DNA of 64,000 nucleotides from Roseivirga sp. 4D4 (GCF_001747095.1 NZ_MDGP01000001.1:1285001-1349000), one strand, 5' to 3'. Counted from the first letter of the stretch, positions 53,439 to 63,318 are shown. Made by a program: numbers and translations. Notes: generated by a model from the letters alone, not told the origin.

Positions 53439-53696
53439 ATGGCACTGGAAACTGACTTCGAAAATGCAGTAAAAGCATCTTCAAGCATAGCTGAACGACC
53501 TTCAAACTAAGATCTATTGAAAATTTATTCACTCTATAAGCAAGCCACGGAAGGGGATTGTACAGGCGATGCGCCAGGGGGCTTCGATTTTAAGGCAGCG
53601 GCAAAATATAATGCCTGGAAAAGTCTTGAAGGGACAAGCAGCGAATCAGCCATGACCCAGTACATCGACCTTATAGGCAGGTTAAAATCCGTTTAG
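53439..53696 (+). pseudogene. acyl-CoA-binding protein gene with an internal TAA
   Basis: Read in one frame, 86 codons from ATG (53439) to TAG (53694) encode an acyl-CoA-binding protein: DFENAVKASSSIAERPSN, stop, DLLKIYSLYKQATEGDC, then PGGFDFKAAAKYNAWKSLEG, SSESAMTQYIDLIGRLK. Codon 24 (53508-53510) is TAA, where family members usually have Glu (GAA or GAG), so one G-to-T change explains it. All else is intact. It could be a recent pseudogene, a base-calling error, or stop-codon readthrough. Confidence 0.85.
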
Positions 53697-53812
53697 GTTA
53701 AGTTTCTGAACCCTGAAATCGTTTACACTCGTATAACAAAAGGTTATTTAAAAATTGGGATATTATTCGCATATTGCGCCCGGTTTTAAAACTCAAAATA
53801 GAATTAACAACA

Positions 53813-54277
53813 ATGGGATTATTCAGCTTCGGTAAGAAGAAAAAGAAACCTGCACGAGCGTGCGAATTAGAAGGTTCATTATTAGAATACGGAGAAGGTT
53901 ATTTGCTTACCTCCGCACAGATCATTAAATCAAAAAGATTTTGGGATAATAAGATGATTGAGCCAGAGACTTTGGCTTACTCTAAAGCGCATTTCGAAAA
54001 GAATGACGAAATGGGTACCAAAATGAGAACGATGATCTTTCAGAAATACAGCTCCAAGGACAAGCCTTGGTTAGTAGGTGACGGTCAGGTCACTCAGTTT
54101 GAAATTGACAGAGACAAAGCCAGAGAATACGCCAGAGAGTGGTGGGAATCAGGCTTTACCTTTACTCCTCCTGAAGTAGGAGCTGCTGATCAAATCCTTG
54201 ATGAGCAAGAGTTTTCAGAATGGAAGGAATATGCCGTAATGAAAGCTGGTGAAGAACAACTAAGAAAAATAGGCTAA
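53813..54277 (+). CDS. hypothetical protein, basic N-terminus
   Basis: The 154-residue protein starts MGLFSFGKKKKKPARACELEG. The middle (KSKRFWDNKMIEPETLAYSKAHFEKND) and end (GAADQILDEQEFSEWKEYAVMKAGEEQLRKIG) are charged and helical. I do not recognise it. A frame start at 53774 exists but the ATG at 53813 has the better leader. The strong terminator after it indicates a monocistronic gene. Confidence 0.72.
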   Translation: MGLFSFGKKKKKPARACELEGSLLEYGEGYLLTSAQIIKSKRFWDNKMIEPETLAYSKAHFEKNDEMGTKMRTMIFQKYSSKDKPWLVGDGQVTQFEIDRDKAREYAREWWESGFTFTPPEVGAADQILDEQEFSEWKEYAVMKAGEEQLRKIG

Positions 54278-54295
54278 TTCAAGGCCAATAAAATC

Positions 54296-54328
54296 AAAGC
54301 CGTCTCGATGGATCGAGGCGGCTTTTTT
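54296..54328. terminator. bidirectional terminator
   Basis: AAAGCCGTCTCGAT pairs with ATCGAGGCGGCTTT with one mismatch, flanked by A and T runs. It serves the hypothetical gene and the convergent glycosyltransferase-like gene, whose stop it touches. Confidence 0.88.
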
Positions 54329-55802
54329 ATTGCTCTTCGATCACTTGTAAGACCACCTTGCCCTCGTACACTGTTTCTAATCTCCAGCCCTTAGACGCAA
54401 TACTGTTTCTCAATAGAGACAAGTAACCGGGTTCTTCATAGCGATCATTAAGTGTAGACTCATTTACCAGTAGATAATCTCCGGGTTTTACCTCATTAAA
54501 GTCCAACTCCACCCACCACTGATAAGTGTCATTAGAGGCTTCAAACCTATAGAAATAAGGTGAGCCGTATGAAACGAGACCATCCGTGATGATCGTTTGT
54601 GCCGCTGGATTTTCAACAAACTCTGATGTTATTATGGATTGAAGTTCAGCATAATTCTTATCTCCTGCCCTGTAGATTTTATAGGCAGGAATCGCAAGCA
54701 TTACTGCCAGAGGCAGCCATTTGAGCTTTGCCCCCATCACCTTGGCAAACACCACCTTATCCGACCAATAATAAGCTCCAGCCATAATGAGTACTGGAAT
54801 CACAAAGGTAATGTGCCTGGTATCCACCGGCATGGGGCTATAGTATTTCCAATTTGTACTGATAAACCACCATGAGCCAATCATGAAAACACTAGCCACC
54901 GGCCAGAGCATTTCTGGCTTATTGAGTCGCCAGTCATTTCTTCTTAATGTAAGCAAGGCTGGCAAGGCAAAACCAAGGGGTATAAAGAAGCCTCCCCGTA
55001 AGAAGCCCAGGAATGGCAAATAGGTTAGCCTTTTCAATATCTCAACAGAATCCTTATCGAAAAAGGTCTTCACAGAAGCTTCGTGATTGTCTGAGATGTT
55101 ATTAAAACGATAGAAGAAATCCCCAAAAGTTTCCTTGTACCAAAAGCCATGAAGTAAGAAAAAGAAAACCAGTAGGCTCACTGAGATATACCAAAAGCCT
55201 CTGTTGTTATCTCTTCTAAAATCATTGAATATGAGGTAAACAAAGAGTGGAAATATGATCAAAATACTTGTCTTGATCAGGAAGGCGCCAAAAAGTGCCA
55301 GAGCCATCAGTAGCGCCAATAAACGATAATCCCCTTCCCTTCTATTGACAAAATCATAGCACAGCAAGGCTATGAAAATGCCTAAGGCAATAGGAATCTC
55401 AGGGAAAAGATGGGTAACAAAAGTAATCGTATGGTAGTCAGCGATCAGCAGTACACCAGAAATAATCCCAATCCAATGTCCATGCCGATGGCCTATCCAA
55501 AAAAGTAGGTTGAGGATTATCAGTGCACATAAAAGTGGAAATATAGTGATCGTATACTGATTGACTCCGAAAATATCGATCAACCAAGAAACTGGATAGA
55601 GTAAGCCCACCCTACTGGTAAAGTGGTTGGTAGTAATTTCAAAGCTACCCTGACTGATTTGGTTAGCGAAATTGACATAAGTGAAATCATCCCAAAAGGC
55701 CAAGCCGTCATTTGCCAGATACCAGACCACTAAAAAAAATACATTAGACAATACCTGAATGCTGCGGTATTGACGGGAATCGATAAACTCCTTGGGCATC
55801 AT
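54327..55802 (-). CDS. glycosyltransferase family 39-like membrane protein
   Basis: The 491-residue protein has about 10-12 hydrophobic segments. The first periplasmic loop has LAFWDDFTYVNFANQISQG with the Asp-Asp pair, as in ArnT/PMT-type enzymes that use polyprenol-linked sugars. The C-terminal about 110 residues form a soluble domain. Substrate unknown. It is divergent from rsmE. Confidence 0.78.
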   Translation of the reverse strand: MMPKEFIDSRQYRSIQVLSNVFFLVVWYLANDGLAFWDDFTYVNFANQISQGSFEITTNHFTSRVGLLYPVSWLIDIFGVNQYTITIFPLLCALIILNLLFWIGHRHGHWIGIISGVLLIADYHTITFVTHLFPEIPIALGIFIALLCYDFVNRREGDYRLLALLMALALFGAFLIKTSILIIFPLFVYLIFNDFRRDNNRGFWYISVSLLVFFFLLHGFWYKETFGDFFYRFNNISDNHEASVKTFFDKDSVEILKRLTYLPFLGFLRGGFFIPLGFALPALLTLRRNDWRLNKPEMLWPVASVFMIGSWWFISTNWKYYSPMPVDTRHITFVIPVLIMAGAYYWSDKVVFAKVMGAKLKWLPLAVMLAIPAYKIYRAGDKNYAELQSIITSEFVENPAAQTIITDGLVSYGSPYFYRFEASNDTYQWWVELDFNEVKPGDYLLVNESTLNDRYEEPGYLSLLRNSIASKGWRLETVYEGKVVLQVIEEQ

Positions 55803-55858
55803 TGAAACGAATATAGTTGATTAGCCACTTACTCTTTATATTTTCGTGAGACAAAGCC

Positions 55859-56548
55859 ATGCAACTCTTTTATCAACCGGAACTGGTCAATGGAATTCGT
55901 CATCTGGATGCAGATGAATCAAGACATGCCATTAAAGTGCTACGCTTAAAAATCGGCCATGAGATCAACCTCATTGACGGTCATGGGACATTCTATAAAG
56001 CACACATCACTAATGACAGCCATAAGAAGTGTGAGTTCGAGATCGTTGATAAAACGGAAGAATCAAAGCGAAAGGGTTTCAGACACATCGCAATAGCCCC
56101 TACCAAAAACCTTGACAGGACCGAGTGGTTTGTCGAAAAGGCTGTGGAAATCGGTGTAGATCGGATCTCCTTTGTCCTCACCAAAAACTCTGAAAGAAAG
56201 GTCCTTAAGACCGATCGTTTGGTCAAAAAAGCGATCAGTGCGATGAAACAGTCAATCAAAGCTCAGCTTCCGGCCATTGATGAAATGGTCACATTCAAGG
56301 AGTTTCTAAACTCAGCCGAAGGTGAGAATAAATTCATAGCCTACGTAGATTTTGATAACCCCATTGAACTCAAATCTGTGGTTACTGAACAGAATATTGT
56401 CTTGATTGGGCCAGAAGGTGACTTCACACCTGAAGAAGTTGGCCTAGCCATTGACAATGGTTTTCAAAAGGTCTCCTTAGGTCAAAGTCGACTGAGAACT
56501 GAGACAGCTGCTATTGCCGCAGTACATATTTTGAATTTATTTCCTTAA
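55859..56548 (+). CDS. rsmE: 16S rRNA (uracil1498-N3)-methyltransferase
   Basis: The 229-residue SPOUT enzyme has the N-terminal RHAIKVLRLKIGHEINLIDG, the TKNLDRTEWFVEKAVEIGV region, and the knot motif VLIGPEGDFTPEEVGLA to LGQSRLRTETAAIAAV. Length is normal. It precedes the SpmA-SpmB gene by 9 bases, so they may be co-transcribed. Confidence 0.96.
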   Translation: MQLFYQPELVNGIRHLDADESRHAIKVLRLKIGHEINLIDGHGTFYKAHITNDSHKKCEFEIVDKTEESKRKGFRHIAIAPTKNLDRTEWFVEKAVEIGVDRISFVLTKNSERKVLKTDRLVKKAISAMKQSIKAQLPAIDEMVTFKEFLNSAEGENKFIAYVDFDNPIELKSVVTEQNIVLIGPEGDFTPEEVGLAIDNGFQKVSLGQSRLRTETAAIAAVHILNLFP

Positions 56549-56557
56549 GATTGTCCC

Positions 56558-57790
56558 ATGGCCTTGAACTACATCTGGATAGGATTCTTCTTAATTGCCT
56601 TTATCGTAGCACTTATCAGGCTCATTTTCTTCGGAGATACTGAGGTCTTTCCAGAGATGATGGAAAGCACCTTCAGCATGGCTAAAACCGGCTTTGAAAT
56701 CTCACTAGGCCTTACTGGAGCATTAACCCTCTGGATGGGTATTATGAGAATTGGAGAAAAAGGTGGCGTTGTGGCGGTAATTGCCCGTGGTATTAGCCCC
56801 TTGTTCACCAGAATCTTTCCCGAAATACCGAAGAACCACCCGGTTTTTGGTCCAATGCTTATGAATTTCTCGATGAACTTTTTAGGGCTTGATAATGCAG
56901 CAACACCGCTTGGCCTTAAGACCATGGAGGGTTTACAGGAATTGAATCCCGAAAAAGAGAAAGCCTCCAATTCACAGATAATGTTCTTGGTACTGAATAC
57001 TTCAGGGCTGACCCTTATTCCTGTTTCTATCATGGCGTATCGCGCCACCGAAGGTGCAGCAAACCCCGCAGATATCTTCATACCAATACTCCTTGCCACT
57101 TACTTTTCAACACTAGCCGGTTTGATTACCGTATCAATTTTCCAAAAGATCAACCTATTCAATAAAGTGATACTCGCCTATGTAGGCAGCCTCACTCTAT
57201 TAATTGTTGCTTCGCTATTATATTTCCAGTCAATTCCTCAGGAACAAGTGACCACGATCTCCAACACCGTGGCTGCCTTGATATTACTTGGCATCGTTTC
57301 AGCCTTCATTATTATGGCAATGAAAAATAAGGTGAATGTTTATGAGTCCCTTATTGAAGGCGGAAAAGATGGCTTTAATGTGGCAATAAAGATCATACCT
57401 TATCTAGTAGGCATTTTGGTTGCCATAGGTGTTTTCAGAGCATCAGGAACGCTAGACTTCATCAATGATGGATTTAGGGTCTTCTTTGAGTTTTTAGGAG
57501 TAAATACTGACTTTGTAGATGCTTTACCAGTTGCCTGGATGAAACCTTTAAGCGGATCTGGAGCTCGTGCCGCAATGCTAGAAACCTATACGAACTTTGG
57601 TGTTGACTCCTTTCCTGGCCGTGTAGCCAGCGTACTTCAGGGTTCCACAGAGACCACTTTTTATGTATTAGCCGTGTACTTTGGAGCCGTAAAAATTAAA
57701 AACTCACGCTATGCGGCTACTGCCGGTCTTATAGCTGACTTTGTAGGTGTAATAGCAGCTATAATCATCTCCTATATCTTCTTCTATTAA
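56558..57790 (+). CDS. fused SpmA-SpmB nucleoside-recognition (gate) protein
   Basis: The 410-residue membrane protein has two gate domains: the first half (AKTGFEISLGLTGALTLWMGIMRIGEKGG to LMNFSMNFLGLDNAATPLGLKTM) resembles SpmA and the second (KDGFNVAIKIIPYLVGILVAIGVFRASG to FPGRVASVLQGSTETTFYVLAVYFGAVKI) resembles SpmB. In Bacillus the two are separate spore-maturation proteins; here they are fused. The substrate is unknown. Confidence 0.93.
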   Translation: MALNYIWIGFFLIAFIVALIRLIFFGDTEVFPEMMESTFSMAKTGFEISLGLTGALTLWMGIMRIGEKGGVVAVIARGISPLFTRIFPEIPKNHPVFGPMLMNFSMNFLGLDNAATPLGLKTMEGLQELNPEKEKASNSQIMFLVLNTSGLTLIPVSIMAYRATEGAANPADIFIPILLATYFSTLAGLITVSIFQKINLFNKVILAYVGSLTLLIVASLLYFQSIPQEQVTTISNTVAALILLGIVSAFIIMAMKNKVNVYESLIEGGKDGFNVAIKIIPYLVGILVAIGVFRASGTLDFINDGFRVFFEFLGVNTDFVDALPVAWMKPLSGSGARAAMLETYTNFGVDSFPGRVASVLQGSTETTFYVLAVYFGAVKIKNSRYAATAGLIADFVGVIAAIIISYIFFY

Positions 57791-57853
57791 TTAGCTTCGA
57801 ACCTTTGTTGAATTTCAACAGTTTATTAGAAGTCTTAAATTTTAAAACATACT

Positions 57854-58414
57854 ATGAAACGATCATTTTTATTATTCACGCTTGCCTTTGCTTTAATTTC
57901 TTTTGGTGCAGTTGCGCAGGAATTTGAAGACCTGGATGCAAGTCCACTCGATGTAGCTTTTTTTCCTACGAATGTTCCAAAATCTGACTTTAGAGAAGAC
58001 TATGTGCCTGCAAAAATGAAAATATACTATAGCCGCCCTCAGTTAAAAGGTGTGGACAAGCTTACTAAGCACATGAACGGCTCCATTTGGAGAATGGGTG
58101 CGAATGAAGCAAACGAGATCACATTCTACCAAGATGTAACCATTGGAGATGCTAAAATTAATGCTGGTACTTATTCTTTGTTTGCCGAAGTGACTGAAAA
58201 TACTTGGACCTTCATCTTGCACAGCAAGTTAAACACATGGGGTAGATATACATTAGACAAAGGAAGCTCCGAAATAACCCGTATAAATGGAGTTGTTAGT
58301 AAGTCCGATGAAAAAATCGAAGCCCTTTCAATGATGTTTAAAGAAGTTGATGGTGGAGCTCACTTAGTAGTTGGATGGCAAAACACTATTGCGGAAATGC
58401 CAATCAAGTTCTAA
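57854..58414 (+). CDS. DUF2911 domain protein, exported
   Basis: The 186-residue protein has a Sec signal (about 21 residues ending VAQ), then the DUF2911 pattern: KIYYSRPQLKGVDKL, WRMGANEANEITFYQDVTIGD, INAGTYSLFAE and WTFILHSKLNTWG. The family, common in Bacteroidota, is of unknown function and is periplasmic. Confidence 0.93.
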   Translation: MKRSFLLFTLAFALISFGAVAQEFEDLDASPLDVAFFPTNVPKSDFREDYVPAKMKIYYSRPQLKGVDKLTKHMNGSIWRMGANEANEITFYQDVTIGDAKINAGTYSLFAEVTENTWTFILHSKLNTWGRYTLDKGSSEITRINGVVSKSDEKIEALSMMFKEVDGGAHLVVGWQNTIAEMPIKF

Positions 58415-58436
58415 AAAGAGACTAATTTAAAAACTA

Positions 58437-58476
58437 AGGCCTCACTCCTATATCATGGAAGTTGGGGCCTTTTTTA
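58437..58476 (+). terminator. terminator after the DUF2911 gene
   Basis: AAGGCC pairs with GGCCTT, with partial pairing of TCACTCC and GGAAGTT inside, followed by a run of T. Confidence 0.75.
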
Positions 58477-58568
58477 TTTCCGCTTATCCCCAGAAAAGGG
58501 TCTGTCGCATAAACGGTTTGCAATAATAGTTTTCAAGCCATAACATTAGGTTTCAAATCAACCATATC

Positions 58569-60881
58569 ATGAGAAAGATCATACTACTTCTCGTCTTAGG
58601 AATCTTTGCAAGTCCTGCATTTTCGCAGCATAAAGCAGACTTCAAGGCGGCCGAGAAATTCAAATCGACCAATATTAGAAAGATGTTGAAGTCGACTAGA
58701 GTAAACCCAAGGTGGTTTAAAGACAGTGACAAGTTTTGGTACACTTATACCACTACAGAAGGAAAAAACTTCTATCTGGTAGATCCAGCTAAAAAGAACA
58801 AATCCTTACTTTTTAACAATCTGGACTTTGCTGCGCAGCTTAGTGAACTCACCAGTAAGCCGTGGGATCATAGGAACCTAAGTCTAAAAGCATGGAAACT
58901 AGAAGATGACAATAAGACGTTCACCTTTATGGTGGATAGTGTCGACTATCATTTCGACATCAACAGCAAATTGATCACTAAGGGTGACTCAACAGAAAAA
59001 GCTAATAAAAGAAATAATTGGGCTACCTACTCTCCTGACAGTACTTACATTACTTATGCTAAGAATTACGATCTCTACATGATGAAGGCTGATGATCCTG
59101 ATTCGACAGAAATCTTACTTGCTGATGATGGAGAACGTTGGTTTAGCTATGGTTTTGATCGTGGAGACACCACAAAAGATAAGAAGTACAGAGCAGCAGC
59201 TCGATGGTTCAAGGATGAATCAAAAATCTATGTTAGCCGATCAGATTCCAGAAAGGTGAAAGAACTTTTCGTAATCGATGATCTGAGCAATCCAAGACCG
59301 GAAGTAGAGATATATAAATATGCTATGCCTGGTGAGCAAGACGTTCCACAGAGCTACTTGAGCATATTTGAAATACCAGATGGTAATCGTATCGATGTGG
59401 ATATTGATAAATACATTGATCAGACGATAAGACCATACCTACCTGGTGAAACTTCTGACAGAATGTTCATGACCAGAATGAACCGAACCAGTGACTCTTT
59501 GGATGTTGTGTCCATCAATACGAATACTGGCGAAGTAAAAGAGTTATTTACCGATGCTAATTATCCTTACTTCTACTCTCCTAATGTTCAGCTTTCTATT
59601 CTGAATGAAGGTGAAGAGTTAATCTGGTGGTCGGAAAGAAATGGTTGGGGCCAACTTTACCTCTATGACGGTAACACTGGAGCACTTAAAAACAAAATCA
59701 CCAACAGTGGATATTTCGTGACAGGAAGAATCCAGCAGGTTGATACTGTAGGCCGCAAGGTTTATTTCGAAGGACGTGGACGCGAGCAAGGAGTTGACCC
59801 ATATTATGCATTAATGTATAAGGCGAATCTCGATGGATCAGGTTTTAGACCAATCAGTACTGAGCCTGCTAATCACTTTATGAACATGTCGGAGTCATCG
59901 AAGTATTATGTAGACAATTATTCGGCTGTTGATATGGTACCAAAGTCGGTATTGAAAGACAGCAATGGCAATGTAATCATGGATTTAGAGACTGCAGACC
60001 TTTCTCTGCTTCACCAAGCAGGTTGGAAAATGCCTGAACGCTTTATGGTTAAGGCTGATGACGGTATTACCGATCTCTATGGGGTGATGTACAAACCATT
60101 CGATTTTGATTCAACAAGAAAGTACCCAGTGATCTCGTACGTATACCCTGGGCCACAGACTGAGTCGTTCGTAAATGACTTTACCATAACGGGACGCTAC
60201 AATACAGCATTAGCGCAACTTGGTTTTATTGTGGTTAGTATGGGCCACAGAGGCGGTAGTCCATTGAGAGACAAGTACTACCATACTTATGGCTATGAAA
60301 ACCTAAGGGACTATGCCCTGGCAGATGACAAGCGATCGTTAGAGCAACTTGCAGAAAGACACGCTTTCATTGACTTGGACAACGTTGGAATCTTTGGCCA
60401 CTCTGGCGGAGGCTTTATGTCCACCGCAGCCATGTTGATGTACCCTGACTTCTACGATGCAGCCGCCTCTTCGGCCGGTAACCATGACAACAACGTTTAT
60501 AACAAATGGTGGAGTGAAACGCACAATGGCGTTACTCGAGTTGATAAGAAGAAAAAGGACGATGATGGCAACGAGTACACTGAAACTACCTGGAAGGCTA
60601 AAGTGAAAACTAACCCTTCTATTGCTAAGAACTTAAAAGGGCACCTTCTGATCACGCATGGCACAAGAGATAATAACGTGAACCCTGCGAATAGTTTGCG
60701 CCTGGCGAATGAGTTAATCAAAGCAGGTAAGCGATTTGATTACATGCCTATTCCAGGCGCACGCCACGGATATGGCAGTAAGAGAGATTATTACGAGCAA
60801 ATGATGTGGTATTTCTTCGCTGAGCACCTACTGGGTGATTATCGAAACAATGTGGAGATAGATCTGCCTGATGGCAATTAA
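58569..60881 (+). CDS. S9 family peptidase (dipeptidyl peptidase IV type)
   Basis: The 770-residue exported protein has a Sec signal ending PAFSQ, a beta-propeller region (WSERNGWGQLYLYD, about residues 355-370), and a C-terminal hydrolase with the triad Ser612 (GHSGGG), Asp701 (GTRDNN) and His733 (ARHGYG). It should cut dipeptides or oligopeptides after Pro in the periplasm. Confidence 0.94.
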   Translation: MRKIILLLVLGIFASPAFSQHKADFKAAEKFKSTNIRKMLKSTRVNPRWFKDSDKFWYTYTTTEGKNFYLVDPAKKNKSLLFNNLDFAAQLSELTSKPWDHRNLSLKAWKLEDDNKTFTFMVDSVDYHFDINSKLITKGDSTEKANKRNNWATYSPDSTYITYAKNYDLYMMKADDPDSTEILLADDGERWFSYGFDRGDTTKDKKYRAAARWFKDESKIYVSRSDSRKVKELFVIDDLSNPRPEVEIYKYAMPGEQDVPQSYLSIFEIPDGNRIDVDIDKYIDQTIRPYLPGETSDRMFMTRMNRTSDSLDVVSINTNTGEVKELFTDANYPYFYSPNVQLSILNEGEELIWWSERNGWGQLYLYDGNTGALKNKITNSGYFVTGRIQQVDTVGRKVYFEGRGREQGVDPYYALMYKANLDGSGFRPISTEPANHFMNMSESSKYYVDNYSAVDMVPKSVLKDSNGNVIMDLETADLSLLHQAGWKMPERFMVKADDGITDLYGVMYKPFDFDSTRKYPVISYVYPGPQTESFVNDFTITGRYNTALAQLGFIVVSMGHRGGSPLRDKYYHTYGYENLRDYALADDKRSLEQLAERHAFIDLDNVGIFGHSGGGFMSTAAMLMYPDFYDAAASSAGNHDNNVYNKWWSETHNGVTRVDKKKKDDDGNEYTETTWKAKVKTNPSIAKNLKGHLLITHGTRDNNVNPANSLRLANELIKAGKRFDYMPIPGARHGYGSKRDYYEQMMWYFFAEHLLGDYRNNVEIDLPDGN

Positions 60882-60900
60882 TGAACATCTCCAAAAATCA

Positions 60901-60937
60901 AATGCCAATCCGGACCATCGGGTTGGCATTTTTTTTG
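60901..60937 (+). terminator. terminator after the S9 peptidase gene
   Basis: AATGCCAA pairs with TTGGCATT, followed by eight T. Confidence 0.85.
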
Positions 60938-60992
60938 ATTCACAATGCAACTGTAAATCATTTTTTGCCATCTTCAATCAAAAGCTCAAATC

Positions 60993-61943
60993 ATGAAACG
61001 GTCATTTCTCATTATTCTGCTCTGCTCACTCGCTATCAATGGCTTTGCTCAAAACCTTCAAAAAGGAATTCAGCTCTACAAAGAAGGGAAGCTAAAAGAA
61101 GCCAAAGCTAACCTTGAGGACTATGGCTCAAGAAGTGAAGAGTATGAAAAAGCTCAATACTATCTAGGTAGAATTGCCTTTAATCAGGACGAGTATAGTG
61201 ATGCGATTGACTACTTTAAAGAAGCCATAAAAAAGAACGACCAAAGTGCCGATTACTATGCATGGCTGGGAAATGCCTATGGTGTTTATACCCAAAACAT
61301 TAGTAAAATTCGTCAGGGAATGGTCGCGCCAAAAATCAAGAAGAATTACGAAAAAGCCGTTGCGCTTGACCCAGAAAACCTAGATGCTCAGTGGGGCCTA
61401 ATCGAGTATTATACTCAGGCACCCCGCATGATGGGTGGTAGTATGGAAAAAGCGACAGCCACTGCTAATGTAATCATGAGCTTCAACGAAAAAGAGGGTT
61501 ATAGGGCCCTAGCTACAGTCTATCAGCGAGATGAAAAGTATCCAGAAGCGGAAAAAGCCTTCATTGAATTAGTCGCTCTTGACAGCAACTATGCTACGTC
61601 ATTAGGTACCTTCTACCAATCTCGCCAGATGTATGATAAAGCCTTTGCTCATTTCGAAAAAATGAGCGTCTCTCAGCCAGAGAATACTAATGCAGTATAC
61701 CAGATCGGTCGAACCAGTGCATTATCTGGTCTTCAACCTGAAAAAGGAATTAAAGCGCTGGAGACTTATATGACGTTGGAGCTGCAAGAGGGTTCTCCCT
61801 CCTATGCTGCCGCAAAAATGCGACTTGCTATGGTCTATGAGAAGATGGGTAATAAAGCAAAAGCGAAGACGCTTTATGAGGCTTCTCTTAAAGAAGATCC
61901 AAACATGCAGCTAGCCAAAGATGGACTCAAAAGATTGAAGTAA
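60993..61943 (+). CDS. TPR-repeat protein, exported
   Basis: The 316-residue protein has a Sec signal ending NGFAQ and about seven tetratricopeptide repeats (for example AKANLEDYGSRSEEYEKAQYYLG, YSDAIDYFKEAIKKNDQSADYYAWLG, PEAEKAFIELVALDSNYATSLG). It should act as a periplasmic protein-interaction scaffold. The partner is unknown. Confidence 0.9.
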   Translation: MKRSFLIILLCSLAINGFAQNLQKGIQLYKEGKLKEAKANLEDYGSRSEEYEKAQYYLGRIAFNQDEYSDAIDYFKEAIKKNDQSADYYAWLGNAYGVYTQNISKIRQGMVAPKIKKNYEKAVALDPENLDAQWGLIEYYTQAPRMMGGSMEKATATANVIMSFNEKEGYRALATVYQRDEKYPEAEKAFIELVALDSNYATSLGTFYQSRQMYDKAFAHFEKMSVSQPENTNAVYQIGRTSALSGLQPEKGIKALETYMTLELQEGSPSYAAAKMRLAMVYEKMGNKAKAKTLYEASLKEDPNMQLAKDGLKRLK

Positions 61944-61990
61944 GTCTCACCGTTGTAATAATTGGCTTTCTATTATCTTGCTGATGGATA

Positions 61991-62890
61991 ATGAAAGAGT
62001 ATTACTACACAAGGATTAATAAGGCTTTAGACTTTATAGACAATAACCTCTCAGAAGATATTAAAATAGACCAGGTTGCTGAAGCTGCTAGTTTTTCGAC
62101 TTTCCATTTTCAAAGGTTATACAAAGCTCTAAAAGAAGAATCTCCCTACGACACCATTCTAAGAAGAAGACTTGAAAAGTCAGTTTTCTACCTTAAGCAC
62201 CACCCTGAACTCAAAATGCTTGAGATTGCTGAGAAGGTAGGCTTTGGCTCCGCTGAAAACTTCACCCGTCAATTCAAATCTCGGTTTGAGATAAGTCCCA
62301 GTGAACTGAGAAATAATAAAGAATTACTGAATAGCAGGATTTATCAAGACAGTTCAGAAAACAGCTTCCATCTTGCTTATGATAAAAGTCGAGAACTTCC
62401 TGCTATGGAATTTGAAGTTGAGCTAGGGCAAGAAAGTGAGAGACCCATAGCGCTGATCAAGGCAATTTTCGGTGCTGATGGTTCTGAATTAGTAGCAGCT
62501 TATGAAAAACTCATGACTTGGTATGAAAGAGACGGCAAAAGTAGATCTAAGTCGAGAAGACATGGTATGTCGATTGATGATCCAGATACTACTCCTGCCA
62601 ACCACTACCGATATGATTTTGCGGTTGAAATGGAAGAAGAGTTCTCTTCAGAAGGTCAAATTGAAAAGGCTGTAATACCAGAAGGGTTATACGCCATCGT
62701 ACATTGCCAGGGAGACATCCTTAAAGTAGCTCAAGCTTGGGACTTTCTTTACAAGGATTGGTTACCCAATAGTAGTTATGTACCTAGGCATTCTCCAGCG
62801 ATCGAATCCTTTTTGAAAGGCCCAGAAGAAATTGGCTGGGAGACTTTCGACTTGCTTTGTTGTGTACCAATTGAAAAAATAAAAGAATAG
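61991..62890 (+). CDS. AraC-family regulator with GyrI-like effector domain
   Basis: The 299-residue protein has an N-terminal AraC double helix-turn-helix (IDQVAEAASFSTFHFQRLYKALKEESPYDTILRRRLEK, then MLEIAEKVGFGSAENFTRQFKSRFEISPSELR) and a C-terminal GyrI-like domain (about 140-295). The layout is that of Rob/SoxS-like regulators that sense small molecules. It lies 2 bases before the VOC gene. Confidence 0.93.
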   Translation: MKEYYYTRINKALDFIDNNLSEDIKIDQVAEAASFSTFHFQRLYKALKEESPYDTILRRRLEKSVFYLKHHPELKMLEIAEKVGFGSAENFTRQFKSRFEISPSELRNNKELLNSRIYQDSSENSFHLAYDKSRELPAMEFEVELGQESERPIALIKAIFGADGSELVAAYEKLMTWYERDGKSRSKSRRHGMSIDDPDTTPANHYRYDFAVEMEEEFSSEGQIEKAVIPEGLYAIVHCQGDILKVAQAWDFLYKDWLPNSSYVPRHSPAIESFLKGPEEIGWETFDLLCCVPIEKIKE

Positions 62891-62892
62891 AT

Positions 62893-63318
62893 ATGAAGCG
62901 ATACTTAGTACCCACTGTGATCACCTTGCTTTCAGCAACATTAATCTTTGCCAACAATTCTAAAGAAAGCACGTCAGAGATAGAAGCATTTTCCATCTCC
63001 CTAAATGTAAAGGATGTTGCCGCCTCAAAGGCCTTTTATGAGAAGCTCGGTTTTTCAGCACTCGATGGGCAGGGTGGCGTGGAGCAGAAATGGCTAATCA
63101 TGCAGAACGGAAAAGCCAAAGTAGGTCTATTCCAAGGTTTTTTTCCTCAAAACACAATCACCATAAACCCAAAAGATGCAAGGAGTATGTTTAAAGGTGC
63201 CACAGATAGTGGACTGAAAGCAACCTTTTCCACTGGTATGGATAAATCAGAAGGGCCAGCTTCATTTACACTATTAGATCCAGATGGTAACTCCATCCTG
63301 ATCGATCAGCATAAGTAA
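62893..63318 (+). CDS. exported VOC (glyoxalase-like) protein
   Basis: The 141-residue protein has a hydrophobic N-terminal signal (residues 5-20, ending near IFANN) before a VOC domain (FSISLNVKDVAASKAFYEKLGFSAL, FTLLDPDGNSILIDQHK). VOC proteins are usually cytoplasmic, so export is unusual. The metal ligand set is not clear. It is 2 bases after the AraC gene. Confidence 0.88.
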   Translation: MKRYLVPTVITLLSATLIFANNSKESTSEIEAFSISLNVKDVAASKAFYEKLGFSALDGQGGVEQKWLIMQNGKAKVGLFQGFFPQNTITINPKDARSMFKGATDSGLKATFSTGMDKSEGPASFTLLDPDGNSILIDQHK

